Source: Isoetes taiwanensis (lineage: Eukaryota > Streptophyta > Lycopodiopsida > Isoetales > Isoetaceae). Taken from it: a stretch of DNA of 64,000 nucleotides. The DNA is taken from NCBI GenBank assembly GCA_021234155.1, contig JAJEKV010000520.1:98086-162085 (forward strand), read 5' to 3'. Below are positions 1-12,241 of the stretch, piece after piece. The notes beneath the pieces are model-generated. The model had not been told where the DNA came from, did no database searches, and was given only the letters and a program-made list of their open reading frames with translations. Position numbers and translations under genes: made by a program. Each line of letters starts with the position of its first letter. Positions within the stretch are counted from its first letter, which is position 1.

Positions 1-640
1 ATTTAGAGGATAAAAAGGCCAAATCCTTTCTTAAGCTGGCCGATTTGACATTATTTGATGTTCTTTACCTTTATTTGGTTGCCACTAATTTGAAATTGCG
101 ACACTGTACAAATCCGATCTTGCTACCTCATGTAAAAGTGTATTGACGCATTTCATCTTTACAGACATGGCTGTTAAGTGCGTACGCAATGAAAAATTCG
201 GCAGCCATTGCTTCGCTAAAACGGCTATGGCTAAAAAGAAGCCGCTCCACAGGCTGAGGAATTCGAGTGAATATTGCAATGGTACTCCTAGCTAGCGTGT
301 TTCCTATTTAGTTTACATTCTTAGAAACCCTTCTTCAATGCGCTTATTTCGCTAGAATTTGAGTTAGGTCATCTGCATTTGCATACCCGTTATCTAAAAA
401 AAACTGTGTCGTCTGTATCAGGCGAGGAACAAGAACCGGATCTCCGGATTTAGAGGATAAAAAGGCCAAATCCTTTCCTGGCCGATTTGACATTATTTGA
501 TGTTCTTTACCTTTATTTGGTTGCCACTAATTTGAAATTGCGACACTGTACAAATCCGATCTTGCTACCTCATGTAAAAGTGTATTGACGCATTTCATCT
601 TTACAGACATGGCTGTTAAGTGCGTACGCAATGAAAAATT
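1..640. repeat. Direct repeat pair of about 195 bp
   Basis: Positions 1-198 recur at 448-640 in the same orientation. Both copies start ATTTAGAGGATAAAAAGGCC and end in GCAATGAAAAATT. The second copy lacks about 5 bases near its start (CTTAAGCTGG against CCTGG). The 250 bases between them show no coding sequence. No terminal inverted repeats or target duplications are evident, so the origin is unknown. Confidence 0.85.
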
Positions 641-1423
641 TCTATTTTGGAAGGTTAGATGACTCAAAATGATCAAAGCATTCTTATTTGCACAAAGCTA
701 TCTTTTATAGGAAAGTATGCTGTTTGCGGTTCTCACCTAGATAGCAAGCATGATGCTGATATAGTATATCTTTGTTTGACAACATATTTATTATCAGGCA
801 TTCAACGGATCGTGAGATTGCCATGATGGCACTTTTGGCTTATCTTTCATAGACCATAGCAGAGGTTGGTTCTAAGTGTAGAAGGCATTGAAACCATAGT
901 TTCTAACGCCTATTTTACAAAACCAGAATTGAGCGGAATCGGAAATTATTCTTTTGTGGGATTGTGATGTCCCATTACACCGGCACAACATGACGTAAAA
1001 ACTCCCGTAATAACAAGTAAGTATGTTGATCATTTGTTTTATGCGTTTGGGATATAATTTGTACTTTAGGAATTGTGTGGGCTTGAGGATGATGCAATCA
1101 TTGCGGGCATGCTTTTGCAACATTTTCATTCATTGCGAGAGACCTTTATATTCCTTTATGTTGGAATAGATGTGTTGATGTTCAAAAATGGCGGCTAGCA
1201 AAACACGGGTAAATAATGTAAACATTATAATAGCCTTTTCGTAGCTATTGATTGTTGATATTGATGAAGAGTTTTACCAAAGACTAAGATATAAGTTGAC
1301 CATCATCTTTTACTAGCAATGCTCATGTTTCAAAAGAACTTTTTAGTTTCGTTTTTATTATGAAAAGATGGTTTGGCTCTTTTTAACGTAAACATTGCAT
1401 CCGCTTTGGGTCAAACACTTTGA
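641..1423. other. Non-coding stretch before PPR fragment
   Basis: No ORF with recognisable similarity was seen on either strand. The sequence is AT-rich and unique within the window. It may hold upstream exons or an intron of the PPR gene fragment that follows, but I see no convincing splice sites. Confidence 0.4.
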
Positions 1424-2206
1424 TGTAATTGGCCAACTCCTGAGGAGATCGAAGACAAACCTTTTCGCGATCAACTTCCATTTATCAGTACTCTGCTAGA
1501 AGCTTATAGTAGAGGAAACATGTTAGCTCAACAGAATGAGGAATTTCAGAATTTGCCAAAGTTCCATCTGAAGCCAAACACCTTCACTTTTAAGTGTTTG
1601 TTACAATCTCATGCAAGGGCTGGGGAAATTGACAGATCCATTGGTATTTATAACAACATGTTAGAGTGTGGCTTCCTACCTGACAATGCATTGTATAATG
1701 TGCTTCTGAATGCCCTTGGTAATGCAGGGAAAATAGATGAAACCTGCAGAGTTTTTCATGAGAAGTCAAAAAGAGGTTGCCCAGATGTCTATTCTTACAC
1801 CATTATTATTCGAATCATCGAAAGCAAGGCTGGAAAACCGAAGTAGCCCGAGAGATTTTTGAGCATATCGATACTCTTTGGCTGTACTCCCAATGTCATA
1901 ACATATAACACACTCATTGAGTAAGAAGCAGTACATTTAACAATTTGTTTTACGGAATGGAGAGTGAAGATTTGCGGTTTTTAGCCCAGTTTTTGCATTC
2001 CAAATGTTTGAATGCTTAGTATGACGTATTCTTCTTCAGATTAGTTATTCGGGGTTATGGAGCTAGGTGTATCTACTGCGATGGTGACTGAGGATATTCG
2101 GCTTCAATATGTCCGCTTGAAGCCAATCCCCAAGAACTCCGGTTTAGAGCTTTCTAGTATGCCACAATTGCAGATAAGGGCTTTCACATGCTTTTGCACC
2201 CAGTGA
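1424..2206 (+). pseudogene. P-class PPR protein fragment, copy 1
   Basis: An open frame from about 1424 to 1846 encodes tandem pentatricopeptide repeats. KPNTFTFKCLLQSHARAGEI and LPDNALYNVLLNALGNAGKI have the 35-residue helix-turn-helix spacing and the conserved N/T..YN..L..L...G pattern of P-class PPRs, which are organelle RNA-binding proteins. A frameshift near 1845 breaks the next repeat; the following frame resumes as GCTPNVITYNTLIE and ends at a GTAAGAAG donor at 1921. A second segment (about 2048-2206) after a TTCTTCAG acceptor reads RVMELGV...LELSSMPQLQ and stops at 2204-2206. No start or transit peptide was found. This is a partial copy, probably not functional, and is duplicated immediately downstream. 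Confidence 0.7.
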
Positions 2207-3561
2207 TGTCAGCATGTTAGAAGAAGATTTGAGAGTACTAAAAGTCGGGTTGCTTTCTTTTCCTACCTCCGTGACCAATGTTTGTGTTAACTTTCATTTG
2301 AATTGTCTAAGTCTGCGTGCATAGATAAAAAAATTAAAAGCTTGGAAAAAAAATGGTAAATGTATACATGCATGCTTAATCTAAGAATCCCGGATCGGAT
2401 AAATACAAGATCAATCATTTGAACCATTCACGAAAGCTGCATGGTCAAATAGATCAAATTTTCTATGTTTAAAGTAGTGCTTCCTACAGAATTTTTTATA
2501 GCCGATGGCTTAAGGGTTGCTTAGAGGAGTAGTTGAAAATGGAAACATGTTAGCTCAACAGAATGAGGAATTTCAGAATTTGCCAAAGTTCCATCTGAAG
2601 CCAAACGCCTTCACTTTTAAGTGTTTGTTACAATCTCATGCAAGGGCTGGGGAAATTGACAGATCCATTGGTATTTATAACAACATGTTAGAGTGTGGCT
2701 TCCTACCTGACAATGCATTGTATAATGTGCTCGAATGCCCTTGGTAATGCAGGGGAAAATAGATGAAACCCGGCAGAAGTTTTTCATGAGAAGTCAAAAA
2801 GAGGTTGCCCGGATGTCTATTCTTACACCATTATTATTGAATACCGAAAGCAAGGCTGGAAAACCTGAAGTAGCCCGAGAGAGATTTTTTGAGCATATCC
2901 GATAATGGCTGTACTCCCAATGTCATAACATATAACACACTCATTGAGTAAGAAGCATTACATTTAACAATTTGTTTTCTGAATGGAGAGTGAAGATTTC
3001 ATGCGGTTTTTAGTTTTTTGCATTCCAAATGTTTGAATGCTTAGTATGACGTATTCTTCTGCAGATTAGTTATTCCAGGGTTATGGAGCTAGGTGTATCT
3101 GCGATGGTGACTGAGGATATTCGGCTTCAATATGTCCGCTTGAAGCCAATCCCCAAGAACTCCGGTTTAGAGCTTTCTAGTATGCCACAATTGCAGATAA
3201 GGGCTTTCACATGCTTTTGCACCCAGTGATGTCAGCATGTTAGAAGAAGATTTGAGAGTACTAAAAGTCAGTTGCTTTCTTTTCCTACCTCCAGACTGAA
3301 TGCTGTGTTAACTTTCATTTGAATTGCCTAAGTCTGCGTGCATAGATAAAAAATTAAAAGCTTGGAAAAAAAAATGGTAAATGTATACATGCATGCTTAA
3401 TCTAAGAATCCCGTCCAGATAAATACAAGATCAATCATTTGAACCATTCACGAAAGCTGCATGGTCAAATAGATCAAATTTTCTATGTTTAAAGTAGTGC
3501 TTCCTACAGGAATTTTTTTATAGCTGATGGCGAAGGGTTGCTTAGAGGAGTAGTTGAAAAT
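1519..3561 (+). repeat. Tandem duplication, unit about 1.02 kb
   Basis: Two head-to-tail units share the PPR exons, the intron and about 1 kb of 3' sequence. Unit 1 runs from about 1519 to 2540 and unit 2 from about 2541 to 3561; both end with the same TAGAGGAGTAGTTGAAAATG. Differences are mostly small and many fall at CAG or CTG triplets (for example TTATTCGGGG against TTATTCCAGGG). Confidence 0.9.
2541..3229 (+). pseudogene. P-class PPR protein fragment, copy 2
   Basis: This is the tandem duplicate of the PPR fragment just upstream, almost identical in sequence. The frame is open at 2547-2747 (same KFHLKPNAFTFKCLLQ repeat) but breaks near 2730 by a small deletion, where copy 1 still reads LLNALGNAGK. 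The PDVYSYTIII repeat is present but shifted. The exon again ends at a GTAAGAAG donor (2948), and the second segment follows a TTCTGCAG acceptor at about 3065 and stops at 3227-3229. Copy 1 is the better preserved in the first exon, copy 2 at the splice acceptor. Confidence 0.68.
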
Positions 3562-5554
3562 GTTTGCATCTTTAGTACATAAAATCCTCGAACTTATATA
3601 AACTTGAGGTACCATTCTTGTCTTTGGTGCACCGGTGAAGGCACATGATACTCATTCTTGTGATCACCTTGCGTGCACATGCTATCATTGAGAATTTCGG
3701 ACATGCAAGTGAGCAAATGGCAACAAGTGTTGACATGGATAAGACTATCTCACCTAAACGTTAGCAATGTCGACACCCTCCTTTCGAGATTCTCAGGTCA
3801 TACTACACGATGCGGATGCATCACAATTCTTGAAGAAACAATATAAGCTACCAAAGTCTATTGATGTTATTCGTAACATTTCTAAACGCCAAAGTGTTTG
3901 CAGCCTCCTGATTCCTCTTGTGGAGGACATCCGATGTAAGTAATTCATGTATAATGAGTTCACTCTTGCTCCTCGCCATTCCGTGAGAGTATGTCTTTTT
4001 TATCAAGTGCAAGGAATAATAGTCGGTCAATAGCACATCATTAATTTTGCACTTGGGAGCGTGTTCAATTTTGCTTTTGGAACTTTGTGTATATATAGTT
4101 ATCTTTGTGGAGTATGGCATATGTGACATAATTTATTTTTAGAATATGTGGGCATTGGCTTTCCCCAGAAGTTCTTATTGATTAATACGTATGGCAAATT
4201 TGTGTTCGCCTTGCAAACTTTCAAGGCCAATCAAAGTAAAAGCTTATGAATATACCAAATGTGTTTCTAGTGCTCATCATCACAATCATAATCAAATTGG
4301 GTGGCTGCTCAGATTTGAGCACTTTGAGTAATAATTACCTTGAGTGGTGAAGGTAGTTACTCGCATGATCGAATACCAAAAAGTGGATGAGCAAGGTGCT
4401 TCTCGGTCGGGCTTCTAGGGCGTCTTCGCGGGTAAATCTACTCAAACTTCTTACGATATTTTTTATTTTGCGAGAAGTGGTGCCGGTTAAGCAGGGCTTA
4501 CGCCGTTTAAAATGGTATTGATGACTTTAGATACTTTGGTAAGCCCTTGATCTTCATCTCGGAGCTTTATTCATGTTAGGGTGTAAGTTATTTAGTTACG
4601 CTTTTTCTCGTGCGAGAAAGGTGGATGATAGAGAAATTCTTGCAATCTAAGGTGAATTATTCACCTACAAGTAATAACAGATTATTGGGATCACGCTGTG
4701 GTATAGTATCCCGCTTTTGAGTTGATGTTTGAGAAATTGGATCAGCTAAATTTGTTTTGAAACGTGGGCGGTGCACAAAAATTTGGAGAACGGCTTGGTA
4801 GCATTTCTAGTCCAAAAATGTGCCGGTGATGAGGTGACCAGTGCTTACACTCTTCCAAAACCTGTTAAATTGAGAGAATGTTTGATCTAAAATTTTGCAT
4901 TCAATTGTTCCATGCCAAACTCTATAAAGTCTAGTAATGGGCATTGACTTTTTAGCAAGACATGCTCAAAGAGTTCTCTTCAAGTACCCAAAAGGTATAA
5001 TTAGAAAGAAAGATTTATTAACGCTTCACGAAGACCAGAAGGGTCTATGAGACCATAACATAAAGCAATTCAAGACCTTCGGGAGGAAAACCCTCCTGTT
5101 ATCTAAAGTATGGAAACAAAAATATTAAGTTTAACAATTGAAAATCAAAAAAATCTGCTCGATAGGATTTGATGGAGACAGATCCATTCGTTCCTCGTGG
5201 GTCTTTGCCGCAAAATACTTCATAATACCCCTTCTTGGCACGCTTTCTTTGCTTGGTGCTTGGCCTCTTCGGAAAGACTTTTTATGTTTCATGGTCTGCG
5301 ATCGTTTTATCTTCTTAGGCAAGTGCCAAAGTTACCCCTTTAGGGTCGGGGATACTTCCTCTTACGTGGTGAGTCTACTAACCTCTTATCATCGTTTGTC
5401 TCGGATGAAAAGAAATCGTTATTTACATTTGTTTGAGGCCCATTGGATTCTTTTGTTTGAGAATATTTCTCCTTTCTAGAGATAGTTCATATACAAAGTG
5501 AGATACACATTTCTGATCGTAATACTCTACAAGTATCGTAGAGATGTGGGATCT
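3562..5554. other. Intergenic, no gene recognised
   Basis: This 2-kb AT-rich stretch holds only short ORFs on both strands (largest 113 residues at 5138-5479). Their composition is unremarkable and none resembles a known family. The 5130-5550 part may be degraded flank of the LINE remnant to the right. Confidence 0.4.
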
Positions 5555-6110
5555 CTAAAAGACAATGATATACGCCTCTAATAATGTAATAGGTTGGGCG
5601 GGTAAAAATAAAATGTTCTTGACTTCGACCATGTTTAGATCGCACATTGGGCACTTCCGATCCCTCACGACTAATCTTTTTAGCCCTACCAACCTCAATC
5701 TCCGGTGGTGAGATGACACTCTAAACCGCCCCATAGAGTATCTCACTTTGTTCGGCAGATCCATATCTAAATATCCAGGTCTTATAATGAACCCATCCGC
5801 TGATATATTTAGGAAGTTATCCTTATAGAATTTCTTTTTAGCAGGCAGCTCTTTGATGGGATTCACCCATGTATTTGAAACATACAGATACTCCAAGTCA
5901 TGGCGTATAAGCTGATTGATTTCTTGCTGAGTAAAATTCAGATTGTCATCCATTATACTGTAGTGAAAAGGTGGGATATTTCCCATAGAGAAACCCATCT
6001 CCTCAAACAAATTAGATGTCCTTGTGAACCAACAGCGCTTACCTTGGTCTGCCAATGTTTTAGACGACACATATGCCAGCCAGGGAAGTCTTCTTTGACC
6101 TTCTTGTGAC
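5555..6110 (-). mobile_element. LINE C-terminal remnant (zinc-knuckle region after RT)
   Basis: A minus-strand ORF of 171 residues ends with YSMGRFRVSSHHRRLRLVGL, then CPMCDLNMVEVKNILFL. That order (G-R-F-R-x-S-S-H, basic stretch, CPxCDL....E....LF) matches the zf-RVT module found C-terminal to reverse transcriptase in plant non-LTR elements, whose role is probably nucleic-acid binding. The last zinc ligands are degraded and the protein runs out of frame afterwards. No reverse transcriptase domain is visible upstream, so this is a 5'-truncated copy, as is usual for LINEs. Family assignment is by motif only. Confidence 0.55.
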
Positions 6111-6182
6111 CTTCTAATCAGGTATAATTAGTTACCTGATTAGCATGCACCATAATATCATGATATCTTAGGTATTCTCTAC

Positions 6183-6871
6183 TTGCAGGGCTTTATGAAG
6201 GCGGCCGCATGCAGAAACCATTCCATGCATCAGGAAAAGGAAAATGGGTTGAATGGGAAAAGGAGAGATTATTTTCTTGAAGTTCCAGTCTCTCTGCAAG
6301 TTGCTGGAGGGCATACAGAATCATTATACCCTTACCTCGTTGTATGTCCTCCTTTAAATGCTGTATGCACAACATCGATGTCTTTGCTCAGAAGTTTTGT
6401 TTGCTATTTTGCTAGGTAAATATCGGTTCTGGATTGAGCATGCTAAAAGTGAGTTCTTCCAGCGATATCAATCGCGCCAGGTAGTACAAGCCTTGGAGGG
6501 GTTTGTGGGTGCACTTTTAAAGAAAATAATTGTGCACCGGATGCTTAATTTACCATTGCGTGATGCCATCCGAATGCAAGATACATTTCTAGCACTCGCC
6601 ATGAAGCCCTTTTTTCAAGGTACGGACCTCACGGCATCTTTCGAAGATGAGGAAATTTTCGTAATTCCATAATACCAACAGTATTCTCATTTAGTAGGTA
6701 CTCTAGATAGCCATGTGGAAGTGCTGTTAGATCTTAGGCCTCAAGGAACTCTGCATGTGATCGAGATTTGTCACAATGCACAGGAGGATATGTGTTATGT
6801 CGGTGGGGCAGAAGCAAGTTTTTGTACAACTGGTAAAACCGGGCCAATCATTGGGCAAAGCTAGCTATTGC
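6183..6871 (+). pseudogene. Unrecognised gene fragment
   Basis: A frame open from 6358 to 6672 (104 codons) continues past one TAA at 6670-6672 for another 65 codons to 6871, reading LDSHVEVLLDLRPQGTLHVI further on. An upstream frame at 6183-6419 may be an earlier exon; it ends next to GTAAATAT, a possible donor. The residue composition looks like real protein (few rare residues, mixed charged and hydrophobic), and one stop in about 170 codons suggests a recently decayed coding exon. I do not recognise the family. Confidence 0.35.
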
Positions 6872-7993
6872 TAGTATGAGCAAGTTCGCGATAATTCAAG
6901 CCAAACATTTTTATGTATGTGTTGGTGATCATTATGCCACTGGACTTTTGTCACTATGAATACTACGGTATTCCGCTTCAAGCATTCCATTTGCCCCTAT
7001 ACTTGCAAAGAATTGGGATTTTCGTGCCCCTCAATATAAGTGTTTGTTCTTAAATGGATCATTATTGCAGCTGCTGCTCTTAGGAACCTTATGTAGATAG
7101 AAAGCCATTTGGCTATCTTCCGGTAGTTAAAACTTCTAATTCAAACGCCCAATTCAAACTTCAAAATCCATCACACATGCTATTAATTTGAAGCTTTGTA
7201 TTGTTTTGCGGGGCTTTGTCCAATGTCAAGGCGAGAAAGGAAAATAGATGTTTTCATTTGGGGATGTCTTTTGAAACGTTGGATCCAATGTTGACACTTG
7301 TGTAATCGACGCCATACTTAGACTCATACTTAGACTCAGGTAATTTTTATGTAGAGTTAACATAATAGCTGGATATGAAGACTCTGGTTCTTAATAGCAT
7401 TACGCATGCTGGTTTATTATTTGGCAATCTATTGGTTATGGGAACAACTATAGGCGTTTAAACAGGTTCACACTAATAAGAACTGGAAATAGAATCATGC
7501 ATGCAGATAAATGGAAGATACATGCAAAACAAGAACCTGGTTATCCTAGTGACAAAGAAGTGAGGTGCTTTTGAAGCATTTGCATTTGAAATATTCATGC
7601 AAAATGATGCAGGCAGGATAAGTTGAACAAAATGGCTGGAATTGTTCCTGATTACATACTTATTGATGGGAATCGGATTCCTGATAGATTCAGAAAATGA
7701 TGAATTGCATGCTATCCGCACCTTGGAATGACAGGGCAGAATGCAGCAATGCATGCATGAAAGGTCTTTGTTTTCTTATCGAATCCTTGTTTGACTTGTT
7801 TGATCCAGATTGTATTTGCTCTATGTTGGCTAAAATTGAAACAACTCGATGTGTTTTAAGTCTTGACAGTGTTTCTTTGACTTGGATAGCTTTGTTGCAG
7901 TTTACAGAGAACTCTAGGTGCATTCGAGTGGACAAAATTACTATCTTTGTGCCCGGTTCAGTTTTTACTTGTGGTTGATTCCTGTAAAAACAG
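6872..7993. other. Intergenic, no gene recognised
   Basis: AT-rich sequence with only short overlapping ORFs on both strands. The 152-codon minus-strand ORF at 7690-8148 is antisense to the beta-adaptin fragment and unlike any protein I know. Confidence 0.35.
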
Positions 7994-8162
7994 GATGAAT
8001 CTTCATATGTTCGTAAAACAGCTATGTGTGTTCCAAAGTTGGATGACATTAATGACGAATTGGCTGAAGACAGGTAGGATTTGATTTCTGACAGCAGTTC
8101 AATGGTTGTAGCAAATACTGTTGCAGGGATACAGGAAACAAGTAGCAAGTTTGTATTCGAGC
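7994..8162 (+). pseudogene. Beta-adaptin (AP-1/AP-2 large subunit) fragment
   Basis: After an AAAACAG acceptor the frame reads DESSYVRKTAMCVPKLDDIN, then DELAEDR, a TAG, and ISDSSSMVVANTVAGIQET. This matches the early armadillo-like trunk of beta adaptins (family pattern D-D-P-Y-V-R-K-T-A..C-V-A-K-L.D-I-N, then LISD.NPMVVANAVAAL.EI), the clathrin adaptor subunit acting at the trans-Golgi or plasma membrane. About seven residues expected between EDR and the next helix are missing. The piece is about 55 residues against roughly 900 in a full protein, with no other adaptin exon nearby, so it is a stray fragment. Confidence 0.7.
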
Positions 8163-8241
8163 AAAAATTATAGTTTATTCAAGCACTTGGCCACATTGAA
8201 TGTGCACAGAGTACGACATCTTTTCATTCTTTGGACATTCT

Positions 8242-8460
8242 AGGAGAAATGTTTGGCCGTTTGTTTGAAATTGTTGGTTTCAACAAAATTTCAATGAGGT
8301 TCGACAAAGTTGCCCAGTATAGATAGACATCTTAACTTCACATCGTCCCTAAATACAGGAGAAATGTTTGGTCGTTCGTTTAAAGTTGTTGGCTTTAACA
8401 AGGTTTCAACAAGGTTGCCCAGTACAGATGCACTTAACTTTACATGGTCCCTAAATACAA
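8242..8460 (+). repeat. Tandem duplication, unit about 115 bp
   Basis: Two head-to-tail copies, 8242-8356 and 8357-8460, both begin AGGAGAAATGTTTGG and end GGTCCCTAAATACA or a close variant. No coding sense is visible. Confidence 0.8.
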
Positions 8461-8852
8461 TCAACTATGATAAACTTTGTACAATTCTTGGGGAGCCAAA
8501 GAAGTACTCAAGAAGCCTAGTGGAATTCTATTAAAATCATAGGGGATCCTCATAGAAAGGGAATTTAAAGGAAAATATTCATAAGATCTTAAGAAAGCTT
8601 TGAAGATCATGATAAAGCTAATTGGATCTTAATGTGAGGGAATGTTCACATCTCAAATGTCAGGCCTCAAATTTGAATCTTGATGCGTGAGATTTATTTG
8701 TTTGTATACCAACATATAGAGTCTAATTGACAAGCTTGAAGAACCTACAAGTGATGGATAAAAAAGATGCCTCTATAATTTCTAGCAATAGTTCTACCCA
8801 GCTTTTTCTTTCTTTTTACAGACAGTGAACATGATTCAGAAGCTATAATTTG

Positions 8853-8985
8853 TAAGGAAGGAAGGAACTTTTAATGTCCACGGAACCCAATCGGGTTATG
8901 GGACCACAAGTACAAAACGGGACCGAAGTCCCTAACCAGAACAAGGATGGCCCAGATTAAAAACCACCTGGGAAAAAACTGTTGC
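8853..8985 (-). mobile_element. LINE 3' end with (TTCC)n tail
   Basis: Read on the minus strand this carries a 3' terminal module, GGTCCCATAACCCGATTGG, then TTCCGTGGACATTAAAA, followed by a (TTCC)n tail at 8853-8867. The same module ends the LINE at 40180-41740 and the element at 37336-37491. It is the 3' untranslated end of a non-LTR element; no reverse transcriptase is recognisable upstream on the minus strand. Confidence 0.65.
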
Positions 8986-9400
8986 CAGGATGACTACGCA
9001 TCCAAAAATCCATGCTATTGCAAGAAGCAATAAGCATACCTCCAACAGACAAGACTTCACCAAACGCCGGAACAGTAACCTCTTCACAACCGGGCCGGGA
9101 AAACCGACGCCTAACGCCAATCGCCTGCACGCCGCAGGGAAGGGCGGCGCCGAGAAACCGCCAGTGGAAATCGCCTGTCCTGGAGGTGCCTCCTCACTAA
9201 AAGCGCCCACCGATCCGGTGCATGCTCTGCACATACGCCGTGCACGCTCCGCAGTGCAGCAGCGCCACCCATCATCGCACCTCCCAGCGCCATCCATCAC
9301 TACGCCTGGACAACCACAAAGGCCAAAGGCCAGTGCAGCGGCCGAGGGTATATGAGGAATTGAGGTGGAACAAGCCCTTTGATGAATATAATTGGGATAC
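8986..9400. other. GC-rich island, no clear gene
   Basis: About 9060-9350 is markedly GC-rich against an AT-rich background, with overlapping ORFs on both strands (121 codons on plus, 156 on minus). None has recognisable motifs. Because a LINE 3' end lies immediately downstream on the minus strand, this may be the degraded C-terminal part of that element; the LINE at 40-41.5 kb is similarly GC-rich. Confidence 0.35.
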
Positions 9401-11372
9401 AAATTTTGGTTTCTTCATGGTGGAGATTTAGATTCTATGCAAACTTTTCGTTTGAAATAATTGGCTTGAAGTTTCAGATTAATCATGTAGTTGGAAAACA
9501 AAATGCATTTGGTAATGGAAGGATTTGGCTATAGCTATGGTTGGGCATGAGCAGATTGGCTTCAATTCCTTTCAATAGAAGGGTCCTTCATTTACCAAAG
9601 GCGGTGTTTTGGATATGTAGCATCCTCCTTGGAATTTTGTTGTAGGCATTGTTTGAAAGCTCAAACAATTGGAGCAAGAGCATCCGAAGTTTAAACTGTG
9701 GATGCCTTATGTATTAGTTGTTTGGTTTGAAAAATGCATGCATTTTTTGGGTGGTTCTTTGAATGAAAAGAAAAACAGTTAAACATTAAACTTTGGTATT
9801 AATTGTTTATTTGTGACATAGCATGCTCATTATGTTGGCTTCTCTAAACATTTGGAAGGCTCTTGCTTTGCTACTTATTGGAATAAGTGTGAACCAACTC
9901 CATGCAACACTTATCGAACTATAATAATAGTTCCATCGGCATAGGGTGTTCTTGAAAGACAAGAGGCAAGAAACTCCTTGGCTACATCAAGGAGTTTTGT
10001 GATTTGAGTTGTGATGTTGAGATGTCATGTTTATGGTTATAGCTTCTTTTAGCATAATCTATAGGTCTTGATATTAACCGCATTGCTCGTGAGTAAACAA
10101 AAATATTATGTTAAAATTGAAGAATGTATCATTGTTTACATCTTAGTGATAAAATGACGTTAAAACATTTTAAGGTGGCCACATTCAAGCCGCCGTTTAA
10201 TTTTAAGATTTGATCTCATCCATTGAATAAAAGTCATTGAAATAAATGAGGAAATTAAATGCCGACATGTTCGATGTCTCTCGTTGTTCGGAGGGGACCA
10301 AGCCGCAATGGCCGAAGCTCTACAATCGATTTCTCAAGTTATCTAATGCCGAATTTGTTTCTCGCATCCCGCCCCGCTTCAAGGCCATCTAGGTCCGCTA
10401 ACATATAATGAAGATTGTGTAACATTTGTCTCCAACATATTTCCAACATTTTTGCCCAACATATGTCCAATATATGCCTAACCATTGTCCAACATATATT
10501 TGAGATATGCCCAACATATATTAAAGACTTGCAAATGGTCGTTTTGTATTTGCCAAATGCAGTATTCTGTCACAGACAATTCTATGTGGAACTATTGAGA
10601 GTTGAAGGAATTTAAGGCATAAAGGTACTTATTCCATCGAAGGATGGAGACGCTTCCATAGATGTTGGCACATCAAGATATACAGTAAATATTGTCTATA
10701 GGGAAATCCTCTAAGAGTGAGTCTAATACATAGAACGTCTATTTCTTTTTTCTTTTTGTTCTCATTTATTAGATGGCAAACAACACTATGCCCTACGAAT
10801 TGGCATTTTAGTGGCCGAGATCTCACCGTGTTGAAATATGCAATGGAGTGGATTTAGAGTCTACAAATTATTGCATTTTGAGGCGGTATTTAATTCGATT
10901 ATAATGAACCCACTTTGAGATGAGTTGTCTCACGGTTGTGAGATATCATGCGATTCGGATCAAAGACTCACCGATGCATTTGCTCAACTCAATACACGAT
11001 AATAGTTTTTTAATAAATGATAGAAAAAATGACGCTAGTAGTAAAAAAAATGACGCATTAGTGGTAGAAGATAAAGTGCAAGATAGAGGGGCCAAAGAAC
11101 AACATGCATAAAAATCTGATTAGTATAAAACTTTTATAATTTGCAATCTTGTGTTTTTTTTATTTAGATGCTTTGCCCTTTGTTAACAAATACATGGCAC
11201 ACGTTGGGATAACAAATATGGTTCAATGAGGGCAATATCTGTCAAATTAACAATGCTTCAACCTTGTTTGGAAACCATTAAATGGGTTGTTTGGAAATAG
11301 TTATCTCATTTTGCTAAAAACTTTTATCATTTCGCCAAATTAGAGTGCAGTATCGATAGGCAATTTATATCT
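9401..11372. other. Intergenic with short CCAACATAT repeats
   Basis: No gene was recognised. At 10425-10525 a degenerate minisatellite of roughly 12-20 bases built on CCAACATAT occurs about seven times. At 10267-10392 a 41-codon frame is relatively GC-rich, but it is too short and too unlike known proteins to call. Confidence 0.4.
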
Positions 11373-12216
11373 TTGAGAACCTAGAGGAATCTTCATAGAA
11401 TCTAAGGGTATCCAAGATAATCTACATAGAATCGTGGAGAATCTAGGTGAATCTTGGGGCAATCTTTTAGGAATCTAGGGGAATCTCGAAAAGGATCTAA
11501 GGGAATCAAGGGAATCTTCATAGAATATTTGAGCATCTATGGAAATCTTCTTAGGATCTTAGAGAGTCTATGAGAATCTACATAGAATCTTGGGGAATTT
11601 ATGTGAATCTTTAGAGAATCTTTAGAGAATCTTTGGGAATCTAGGAGAATCTTGATGGAATCTTGAAGATCCTAAAGGGACTTCATAGGATCTAAAGGAA
11701 TCTTCACAAAATCTTTAATAATCGAGGGGAATCTTGATGAAATTTTGGAGAACCTAAAGGAATCTTCATAGAATCTAAGGAAATGGAAGAGTATCTACAT
11801 AGAATCATGGGGAATCTAGGTGAATCTTAAAACAACCTTTTGAAAGCTAGGGGAATCTATGGGAATCTCATGAAAATCTTTGAGAATTTTGGAGAATTCA
11901 AAGGAATCTTCATAAAATCTTTGAGAATATAGGGGAATCTTTACAAAATTTGAATGAATCCTTGAAATTTTGAATGAATTTACATAGAATCTTGGGGAAT
12001 CTAGAGGCATCTTGGAATAATTCTCAAAAAATTTAGGGGAATCTTTATAGAATCTTAAGAATCTAGGGAAATCTTTGTGCAATCTTAGAAAATCTAGGAG
12101 AAAATCCAAGAGGATCTAGCAGAATATTTGACACTAGGTGTGCTTGCAGGGGAATCTTCATAGAATCTAATGAAATCTAGGAGAATCTACCTAGCATCTT
12201 GGGCAATCTGGAGGAA
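11373..12216 (+). repeat. Degenerate AGAATCTAGGGGAATCTT array
   Basis: About 0.84 kb is made of degenerate 10-13 bp modules such as GGGAATCTTCATAGAATCTA repeated dozens of times. The same family occurs at 19655-19838, 27755-27975 and 34660-34790, and in inverted orientation at 42550-43200. Minus-strand ORFs through it (for example 11816-12109, rich in Phe, Lys and Asp) are products of the repeat. Confidence 0.88.
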
Positions 12217-12241
12217 CCAACATGGTGTAGAGATTGATCTC

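Noticed and set aside
7690-8148. 152-codon minus-strand ORF
   Set aside because: It is antisense to the beta-adaptin fragment, has no recognisable motif and is explained as a shadow frame.
8932-9402. 156-codon minus and 121-codon plus ORFs in the GC-rich island
   Set aside because: They overlap antisense in GC-rich sequence where stops are rare; no domain is visible.
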